Program-made: the position numbers and the translations under genes
In this document: in pieces, positions 1-5,125 of the stretch
Numbering within the stretch: the first letter of the stretch is position 1
Layout of the letters: each line of letters starts with the position of its first letter
Assembly (NCBI GenBank): GCA_020216965.1
Contig: JAIWOJ010000209.1
Coordinates: forward strand, 1-5,125
DNA: 5,125 bases
Direction of reading: 5' to 3'
Source of the DNA: Prosthecobacter sp.
GTDB taxonomy: Bacteria > Verrucomicrobiota > Verrucomicrobiia > Verrucomicrobiales > Verrucomicrobiaceae
Notes under the pieces: model-generated
The model's database searches: none
The model's input: only the letters and a program-made list of their open reading frames with translations
Told to the model about the DNA's origin: nothing

Positions 1-4
1 CGGA

Positions 5-226
5 GGGTGTTCCCCGATGCTCGCTTGAGGCGCGGCGCAGGGTGCATCGGGCAACCCCATGCTGGGTTGGGGCAGGGATAATCCGCGTGGTTCTGTGCCC
101 CAGGGGTTCACCCGCTACGCGGGATCACCCCTGGCTATTCACAGACAGCCCCTACCGGGGCTAGGTCGGGGGCTAAACGGGCGCTCTGCCTTCTCGCCCA
201 GGTCAAGGGGTAGCCGCCACCTGGGC
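5..226. repeat. Hairpin-rich GC-rich intergenic repeat element
   Basis: The segment is packed with inverted repeats. CCCGATGC at 13-20 pairs with GCATCGGG at 44-51 and extends outward with two mismatches to about 6/58. CCAGGGGT at 100-107 pairs with ACCCCTGG at 127-134, enclosing CCCGC 111-115 with GCGGG 119-123. AGCCCC 147-152 pairs with GGGGCT 157-162 across a 4-base loop. GCCCAGGT 196-203 pairs with ACCTGGGC 219-226. Some arms can pair in more than one way: TGGGGCA 68-74 also matches TGCCCCA 96-102, and AACCC 53-57 matches GGGTT 64-68. I recall similar sequence scattered between genes in Verrucomicrobiota, often mis-called as small ORFs, but only one copy is seen here. The boundaries are those of the outermost hairpins. 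It could be a REP/MITE-like element or a structured RNA; the strand cannot be decided. Confidence 0.5.
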
Positions 227-278
227 TGGGATGTGAGGGGGGCGAAACCGAAATTCCGAAGTCCCAGCAGATAAGAGT

Positions 279-305
279 GCCTGCATCCACCTGCTGACAA
301 CCTGC
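279..305. repeat. Three CCTGC words at helical-turn spacing
   Basis: CCTGC occurs at 280-284, 290-294 and 301-305, start-to-start spacing 10 and 11 bases; the last two copies share the longer word ACCTGC. Such spacing puts the words on one face of the helix, as in some regulator-binding arrays. They lie about 110-130 bases upstream of the pelA-like start codon. The same stretch can also form weak hairpins (CAGCAG 265-270 with CTGCTG 291-296; CATCC 284-288 with GGATG 306-310). The words are short and GC-rich, so chance is a real alternative. Confidence 0.2.
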
Positions 306-335
306 GGATGGGAAGCCGGGTTTGAGGTGGAGGTA

Positions 336-413
336 AGAATATTGTGACGAGTCACTAATTTTATTGATTCTATATTTTCTAGAGTCAGATTTGCGGTCAT
401 TCTCAAAATCAAT
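336..413 (+). promoter_or_regulatory. AT-rich putative promoter and leader of pelA-like gene
   Basis: Base composition drops sharply from GC-rich to AT-rich just before the start codon at 414, the only such stretch in the window. TATATT at 371-376 resembles a sigma-70 type -10 box, but no good -35 box lies at the usual distance; TTGTGA at 342-347 is 23 bases away, too far. A palindrome overlaps the upstream part. The location supports a promoter region; the exact boxes are not resolved. Confidence 0.3.
344..355. promoter_or_regulatory. Small palindrome, possible operator
   Basis: GTGAC-GA-GTCAC has two perfect 5-base arms around a 2-base centre. It sits about 60 bases upstream of the start codon of the pelA-like gene, inside the AT-rich segment, where an operator would be plausible. 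Only one copy is seen and the arms are short, so a chance origin cannot be excluded. Confidence 0.2.
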
Positions 414-3152
414 ATGCGACTTCGCTCTCCACTCATCGATGGTTTGGCTCTTCTCGCGGCGCTGACCCTCATTTTTGGGATCATCCGCAATTCTGCGATC
501 GCGGTGCCACCGACGCGGTTGTTGGTGGATTTGTCGCTGAAACCGGCTCCCCAGGGGCTGAGTGCTTTTGACCTGTGTGTGCTACGGGTGGATGCGCAGG
601 TGGATCTGGAGGCTGCTCATGCGCTCGGCAATGTGTGCCTGGCACGGGTGCCGCTGTTTGAGGTGACCGCCGAGTCCGGCGCGGCGGATTTGGCGCGGCA
701 GCTCGGGGTGCCGCTGCTGGCAGGCCAGGGCAAAGGGAAGCTGCATCTGGATGCGACGCACCCAGGCTGGCCCCAGGTGGTGGTGCATGAGCTGGTGGAG
801 ACGGCGGCGGAGCGCGGGTTTGACGGGGTGGTGTTTTGCCAACTGGAGCAGATCAGCCAGGATGCGGTGCGGGCAGCGGTGCTGGAGACCCTGGCTCTGG
901 TCAAGCGGGCCTACCCAGATAAGCGGCTGTTTATCGAGGGAGGCTTTGACCTGGTGTCAGAGGCGCGCCTGAGCCTGGATGGCATCCTTTTCGTGGATGA
1001 AAAAGGCCGGGATGAGGGGGATGAACTGCGCCTGGGAAAGCGCTTGCGGGAGTGCCGGAGATTGGGTGTGCAGCCGTATGTGGTGGCCTTTGCAGACCCT
1101 GAACAGCCTGGGGAAGTGCCCGTACGGGCGGCCTGGATCCGGGAACAGGGCGGGGTGCCTTTTTTTACGACACCGGAGCTGGAGGGGGTGAACCTAGGGC
1201 CGCTGGAGGAGGTGGAGCGTCGGGTGCTGGTGCTGCACACGGGTGAGGCGCGGGAGAGCTACACGGCGCGGGTGCTGCATGGCTCTCTGGAATGGCTGGG
1301 CTGGCAAGTGCGCTATCAGCAGGCCGCCGCAGTGCAGGGTGCGGAAGCATGGCCTGGCCAGCATGGGAGCATCCAGGCGGTGATCTTGGACCAGACCCTG
1401 AATGTGGGGCAGGAGCAGCAGCACAGCCTGGCGGAAATGGTCGTGGGGCTGGTGCGGCAACAGGTGCCGGTGCTGCTAACGGGGCTGCCCTGGGAACGCG
1501 AGGCTGACTGGGCAGCCGTGTGCGCGGCGCTGGGCATCCGCGGCGGCGGCAGGCCGGTGGAACTGCGCACGCCTGCGAGCCTGCAGGTGGCAGAGGGTGG
1601 CCTGCTCGCGCGCCAAGGCAGCAGCACCCCGCGCACGACGGGGCTGCGTGAGGTGCGCTGTGCAGCGGCGGATGCCCAGGTGCTGCTCTCTGTGGTGGCG
1701 AGGGAAGGTGATGCCTACGATCAGGTGTGGCTGGCCTCCTGGGGTGGGATGTGGCTGGACCCGCTGGCGGTGGAGCTGGGGCCGCAGTTGAACCCACTGC
1801 TGTTTTTGGAAAAGTGGCTAAAGAGGCAGCCCGTCTTGCCTGTGATGGACACGGCCAGCCTGGATGGCCGCAGGCTGCTAGTCACCCAGGTGCAGGCAGA
1901 GGGTTTTGCGGCCATCACGGAGCAGCCGGGCCTGCCGCTGGCTGGGGAAGTGATGCTGGAGAAGGTGCTGGCCCGCTATGCGCTGCCCTTCAGCGTGGCG
2001 CTGAATGAGGCGGATCTGCGTGGCTGGTCACCAGGGGCAGATGCACGGCAGGCCGCGAGGCTGCATGAGGCTGCCAGGGGCATTTTTGAATTGGGCCATG
2101 TGGAGCCCGTCTCGGCTGGGCTGGCACGGCCCACGGGCTGGCAGGGCTCTGAACCAATGGCTGCCATCCTCGGTGCGGATGCACCCACCCTGCGGATCGA
2201 CCTGGTGCGGGAGGTGGCAGGCTCACTGGCCTACCTGCATCGCCAGTGCCTGCCCGCAGGGCGTAGCATGGCCGCCTTTGCCTGGCCCGAGGGTTGCCTG
2301 CCGGGGACAGAGGCCGCGAATTTTTCACGCCAGGTCGGGGTGGAAAACCTGCTCACCTGGCCGAGGGGGGCCACGCTTTCCCTGGGGCTGCCCGCTTTGG
2401 CACCGCAGAGCTGGAATCTGGGAAACAGCGTCTGTGCCATTTTGCCCCCGCCCCCACGCCAGGGCACGCTGCGTCATGCCGGGGCAGAGATCGCGAGCCT
2501 GCAACAAGGTTCCTTGAATGGGCGCTGGCTTTCACCTGCGCTCATCAGCCTGTCCTTTCACGACGTCGTGCGGTCACAGGATTTGGAGCAGGTAGGCCGC
2601 TTGCTGGACTGGTGCGCCTCTCAGCCCTTTCATGCCATCACCGCAGGGCAGTATGCGCGGCTGGTGCGGGATGCACGGCAGACGCGCATTTACCAGACGG
2701 GGTCCGCGCGCTGGATCATCGTGAATGAAGGGCAGGCCCGCACGCTGCGCCTGCCAGCCTCAGCCGGGGTGCCAGACCTAGAGCGTAGCACGGGAGTGGT
2801 CGGCTATTCACGCCAGGGTGACCAGATTTACATCCATACGCTGGGCCTGCGCCGCACGGAGTTGGTCCTGCGCGCTGAGCCCCAGCGTGGGTATTTGCGG
2901 CTCGCCTCCGCCTCTGGGGATGTGCGCTACCTCGTGGCGGGCGGCAGCCGTGCGATTTTTCAGGTGTCCCACCCGCGCCCTGTGGAGCTGGCGTTTGAGG
3001 GCATCCCCCCAGGCACGGTGTGCCAAATCCTAGCCAATGGTGCCCCCGAATACCCCATCGCTGACACCTCTGGGCGTGTGGAATTCACCGTGCCCAGCCA
3101 GGCCACGGTGCAGGTCCGCCTTTTGCCCGGACAGACCGCCGCCATGCGCTGA
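414..3152 (+). CDS. PelA-like exopolysaccharide protein, probable double pseudoenzyme
   Basis: This 912-residue exported protein has the domain order of PelA (P. aeruginosa PelA is about 948 residues), which trims and deacetylates Pel exopolysaccharide in the periplasm. Residues 8-24 are hydrophobic, with a possible signal-peptidase site after AIA (28-30). A GH114/GH166-like barrel covers about 35-255; a Rossmann-like 'reductase' domain about 268-450, ending in WGGMWLDP (443-450); a deacetylase-like domain about 485-750, including DGRRLL (484-489), EGF (496-498) and WPEGCLPG (624-631); and a beta-rich C-terminus with ARTLRLP, PDLERSTGVVGY and YIH. The motifs where PelA binds metal are changed: expected HIDGDGF reads QVQAEGF (492-498), and SHTYSHP reads SAGLARP (567-573). 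The expected hydrolase motifs are altered too (FCQLEQ 141-146; FVDEK 193-197). ATG 414 is the first ATG after an in-frame TGA at 345-347; no Shine-Dalgarno is seen. Homology is judged from remembered family motifs: fold assignment fairly sure, function unknown. Confidence 0.8.
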   Translation: MRLRSPLIDGLALLAALTLIFGIIRNSAIAVPPTRLLVDLSLKPAPQGLSAFDLCVLRVDAQVDLEAAHALGNVCLARVPLFEVTAESGAADLARQLGVPLLAGQGKGKLHLDATHPGWPQVVVHELVETAAERGFDGVVFCQLEQISQDAVRAAVLETLALVKRAYPDKRLFIEGGFDLVSEARLSLDGILFVDEKGRDEGDELRLGKRLRECRRLGVQPYVVAFADPEQPGEVPVRAAWIREQGGVPFFTTPELEGVNLGPLEEVERRVLVLHTGEARESYTARVLHGSLEWLGWQVRYQQAAAVQGAEAWPGQHGSIQAVILDQTLNVGQEQQHSLAEMVVGLVRQQVPVLLTGLPWEREADWAAVCAALGIRGGGRPVELRTPASLQVAEGGLLARQGSSTPRTTGLREVRCAAADAQVLLSVVAREGDAYDQVWLASWGGMWLDPLAVELGPQLNPLLFLEKWLKRQPVLPVMDTASLDGRRLLVTQVQAEGFAAITEQPGLPLAGEVMLEKVLARYALPFSVALNEADLRGWSPGADARQAARLHEAARGIFELGHVEPVSAGLARPTGWQGSEPMAAILGADAPTLRIDLVREVAGSLAYLHRQCLPAGRSMAAFAWPEGCLPGTEAANFSRQVGVENLLTWPRGATLSLGLPALAPQSWNLGNSVCAILPPPPRQGTLRHAGAEIASLQQGSLNGRWLSPALISLSFHDVVRSQDLEQVGRLLDWCASQPFHAITAGQYARLVRDARQTRIYQTGSARWIIVNEGQARTLRLPASAGVPDLERSTGVVGYSRQGDQIYIHTLGLRRTELVLRAEPQRGYLRLASASGDVRYLVAGGSRAIFQVSHPRPVELAFEGIPPGTVCQILANGAPEYPIADTSGRVEFTVPSQATVQVRLLPGQTAAMR

Positions 3153-3189
3153 AGCGCGCTCGCCTTTTCACACCTGCTGATTTCTTCCC

Positions 3190-4611
3190 ATGAGCCGTCT
3201 CCTTCTCCTCCTGATTCTCTACGCGACTCTCGCCTATGCCTGGCACAGGCGTCTGCATCCTGTGGCCGCTGCACCTGAAATGACCGCCCAAGTGCGTGAA
3301 GAACGCCTGGAAAGACTGACCCATTACCTCACCAAAGCACCGCCTGAGACCGTCCGCCCCATCCTGCTCAGCATCGCCCTCCTGACCGACGAGCAACTGG
3401 AAAAAACAGATGCCTGGCTGGCCCGTCCCACCCTGGAACAACTCCGCGAGCTAACCGTGCAGAATAGCCCAATGCTTGAAAACAGCGGCACCCTCCGAGA
3501 TGCCCTGCTCTTGGGCTGGCTAGGACAGGAAAATGTGACCGCCCTCCAGGAGGCACACCTGATGATCTGTGCGGCTGGTGACCGGCTGGATGACACCATG
3601 CGCCTCCATGCCCTGAACTCCCTGGCCGAGCGTGCGCGCAAAGCGGGAGATACACGCACGGCTCTCAGCATCCTGGAGCGCGCAGTTGCCTTTCCAGGAG
3701 CGCCGTGGTCGATCGTGCAGAGCTTTGCCGAAACGGCCCAGGAAAGCACACGCTCTGCCGCCGTGCTCACGATCGTGGATACCTGGCTGCGCCGACACCC
3801 AGGGGCTGATGCCACAGACCTAGAGGCGGCAAAAAACAAGCGCAATGCCCTCATGATCCGGTGCGGACGCGCCGCTGAGGCGCTCCTCGATGAGATCGAG
3901 CAACTCAAAGCGCTGCCTGCGGATGCTCCGCTACCAGAGGCTTGCCTCCAGCGCGCATTGGCCGCCGCGCGTGCTTGTAGTGACCGCACCACGCTCATGC
4001 CCTGGCTAGAAAGACACCTCACACGCTTTCCTGAGCATTCCCAGGATGCTGTCTCTCTGCTCAAGCAGCCTAGCACCATCTCAACGGCCTACCGCCACTG
4101 GCTGCATGAGGTCGCCAGTGCTGCTGACCTGGAATTGCCCGTGGCTCAGGCCTACACACTTTGTCGTCAACTTGCAGCCACCGGAGAGGCGGGTGCCCTG
4201 CTCCGGCTATGTCAGCTTGCCTCAGCAGCGAAGATGGAGCAAGACGCGGAGAATTTCCTAGGTCTAGCCCTGGCAGATGCCGTGTTGCGGCCCGCGATTC
4301 TGGCGCTGGCTTGTAAAAACGCGCTCGCCCGCCGCGCCGTCCAGACCGCACTCCAAGCCGCCCCAGCAGATCGTGATTTGCATTACGCGGCTACCCTGGC
4401 GGAATGCGCCGCCAACCCCACCGCTGCGGCTGCGACGTGGCAGGCCTATTTGCGCCGCTTTCCCCAAGACCACGCTGCCCGCCGTCGGCTCGTCCAGGCA
4501 CATCTCTCCCTCCAGCAGCCGGGCCTGGCTCTGCGTGTGCTGGAAGGCTTTGCAGAATCTGCCATGACAGAAGAGGACCGCCATCAACGCGGGCTGCTCC
4601 GCCAACTTTGA
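3190..4611 (+). CDS. Membrane-anchored TPR-like helical repeat protein
   Basis: This 473-residue protein starts with a hydrophobic segment (residues 3-17) followed by WHRR, suggesting a signal anchor. The rest is almost entirely amphipathic helices rich in Ala, Leu and Arg. Helix-turn-helix pairs resembling TPRs are clearest at about 138-170 (ALNSLAERARKAGD then TALSILERAVAFPG) and about 396-453 (WQAYLRRFPQDHAARRRL, then GLALRVLEGF). No catalytic motif is seen. It begins 37 bases after the pelA-like gene on the same strand, so co-transcription is likely. In Pseudomonas, the periplasmic TPR part of PelB binds PelA; the position and architecture suggest an analogous partner, but the PelB outer-membrane barrel (full PelB is about 1,190 residues) is missing, and the protein ends cleanly with no barrel sequence after it. 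PelE, which also has TPRs, is an alternative relative. No Shine-Dalgarno precedes ATG 3190. The repeat fold is fairly sure; the Pel link is inference. Confidence 0.75.
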   Translation: MSRLLLLLILYATLAYAWHRRLHPVAAAPEMTAQVREERLERLTHYLTKAPPETVRPILLSIALLTDEQLEKTDAWLARPTLEQLRELTVQNSPMLENSGTLRDALLLGWLGQENVTALQEAHLMICAAGDRLDDTMRLHALNSLAERARKAGDTRTALSILERAVAFPGAPWSIVQSFAETAQESTRSAAVLTIVDTWLRRHPGADATDLEAAKNKRNALMIRCGRAAEALLDEIEQLKALPADAPLPEACLQRALAAARACSDRTTLMPWLERHLTRFPEHSQDAVSLLKQPSTISTAYRHWLHEVASAADLELPVAQAYTLCRQLAATGEAGALLRLCQLASAAKMEQDAENFLGLALADAVLRPAILALACKNALARRAVQTALQAAPADRDLHYAATLAECAANPTAAAATWQAYLRRFPQDHAARRRLVQAHLSLQQPGLALRVLEGFAESAMTEEDRHQRGLLRQL

Positions 4612-4615
4612 GATT

Positions 4616-4645
4616 GGGAGAATTTCACAGTAATCCTTGTCTCCC
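4616..4645. other. Weak inverted repeat between genes
   Basis: GGGAGA at 4616-4621 pairs with TCTCCC at 4640-4645 around an 18-base loop, just after the stop codon of the TPR-like gene. The stem is only 6 pairs and no T-run follows, so it does not qualify as an intrinsic terminator. Whether the ABC permease gene is read from the same transcript is therefore undecided. Confidence 0.2.
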
Positions 4646-4687
4646 CAGCGCGTATGCCTGAGACTTTCCAGCCTCAGATACCGCCTC

Positions 4688-5125
4688 ATGCGCGACTACT
4701 TCATCCGCCGTTTCCTGCTCATGCTACCGACCTTGATCGGGGCGACGATGGTGGTGTTTTTCATCACCCGCATCACCCCAGGCGGGCCGCTGGAGGCCGC
4801 GCTGAGGCAGGCGGCGGCGCAGCAAGGGGAGCGCGGCATGAAGGATGCAGGTGCCTCCCTGAGCGAGGAGCAGAAGGAGGAAATGGCGGCCTATTATGGG
4901 TTCGACCGCCCGTTTTTCCCCGCCTACCTCGCCTGGCTGGGGCTGCTGCCCAAGGAGGGGGACAAGCAGTTCATCAAGTTCGCCAAAGACAAGGACGAGA
5001 TGCCCGTCACGCTCCAGGAACTGCTGCCGCGTGAGCAGTGGAAGCCGAACAACGCCTACCGCATCACAGAGGCCAAGATGACCCGCGAAGGCAAGCTGAG
5101 CGCCGATGACCCGAGCGCCGTGGCG
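4688..5125 (+). CDS. ABC transporter permease, DppB/OppB/YejB type (5' part)
   Basis: The first 146 codons are present and open to the window edge, so the gene is 3'-truncated by the window. Such permeases form the membrane channel of peptide, nickel or oligopeptide importers, paired with a second permease, ATPases and a binding protein. Residues 1-34 carry the family's N-terminal signature: RDYFIRRFLLMLPTLIG, a first membrane helix (about 9-29) and TPGGP (30-34); the PGGP form is closer to YejB than to DppB. YYGFDRPFFPAYLAWLG (69-85) matches the conserved YGLDKP-like block. From about 88 onward a charged, hydrophilic stretch replaces the GDLG segment that normally follows directly, so an insert is present. 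ATG 4688 gives an N-terminus starting right at the signature; no Shine-Dalgarno is visible. It lies 76 bases after the TPR-like gene and has no evident functional tie to it. Substrate is unknown. Confidence 0.85.
   Translation, partial: MRDYFIRRFLLMLPTLIGATMVVFFITRITPGGPLEAALRQAAAQQGERGMKDAGASLSEEQKEEMAAYYGFDRPFFPAYLAWLGLLPKEGDKQFIKFAKDKDEMPVTLQELLPREQWKPNNAYRITEAKMTREGKLSADDPSAVA

Noticed and set aside
59..274. 71-residue forward reading frame in the upstream segment
   Set aside because: It is a translation through the GC-rich hairpin array, with low-complexity Arg/Gly/Ser/Pro content and no ribosome site; such frames arise from the repeat itself.
344..358. Tiny leader frame GTG-ACG-AGT-CAC-TAA preceded by GGAGGT at 329-334
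   Set aside because: Four codons only; the purine-rich word may be chance and nothing else suggests a leader peptide.
1165..1797. 210-residue reverse-strand reading frame inside the pelA-like gene
   Set aside because: It is a Pro/Ala-rich antisense shadow of GC-rich coding sequence, wholly covered by a far better supported gene.
2443..2458. C-rich tract that might allow slippage or phase variation
   Set aside because: The C runs are only five bases each and are interrupted by G; they simply encode a Pro-Pro-Pro-Pro stretch in frame.
3324..4079. 251-residue reverse-strand reading frame inside the TPR-like gene
   Set aside because: It is Ser/Arg-rich with no recognisable domain and is antisense to a well-formed helical repeat protein; a frame shadow.
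4616..4645. Possible intrinsic terminator after the TPR-like gene
   Set aside because: Only 6 base pairs around an 18-base loop, and no T-tract follows the stem.
4654..5034. 126-residue forward reading frame overlapping the permease
   Set aside because: It lies in another frame from the clear DppB/YejB signature starting at 4688 and shows His/Gly/Arg-rich nonsense composition.

Overview
The window is GC-rich bacterial chromosome (about 60-65% GC by eye) with three forward-strand genes behind a non-coding 5' segment of about 410 bases. Starts lack clear Shine-Dalgarno sequences, and the 5' segment looks like a dispersed hairpin-rich intergenic repeat that I associate, from memory only, with Verrucomicrobiota (Prosthecobacter-like) genomes. 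That taxonomic guess is tentative. No rRNA, tRNA, CRISPR array, transposase or phage gene is visible.

Layout: 5-226 is a dense run of GC-rich hairpins. 227-335 is a transition with three CCTGC words spaced 10-11 bases apart. 336-413 is an AT-rich stretch, the likely promoter area, with a small palindrome. 414-3152 encodes a 912-residue secreted or periplasmic protein with the full domain order of PelA, the glycoside hydrolase/deacetylase of the Pel exopolysaccharide system. 3190-4611 encodes a 473-residue, membrane-anchored helical-repeat (TPR-like) protein. 4688 to the window end is the 5' part of a DppB/OppB/YejB-type ABC transporter permease, truncated by the window edge.

The main point of interest is that the PelA-like protein keeps the PelA fold signatures along its whole length, while the motifs expected at both active sites are replaced. 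The deacetylase DxD and HxxxH motifs read QAE and AGLAR, and the glycoside hydrolase acidic motifs are also altered. The frame is open for 912 codons, so this looks like a maintained pseudoenzyme rather than a decaying pseudogene. Its neighbour recalls the TPR half of PelB, which binds PelA in Pseudomonas, but the PelB outer-membrane barrel is absent. No pelC, D, E, F or G follows: the next gene is an unrelated importer permease. The pair may therefore be a divergent or repurposed PelA/PelB-like periplasmic module. The pairing and its function are inference.
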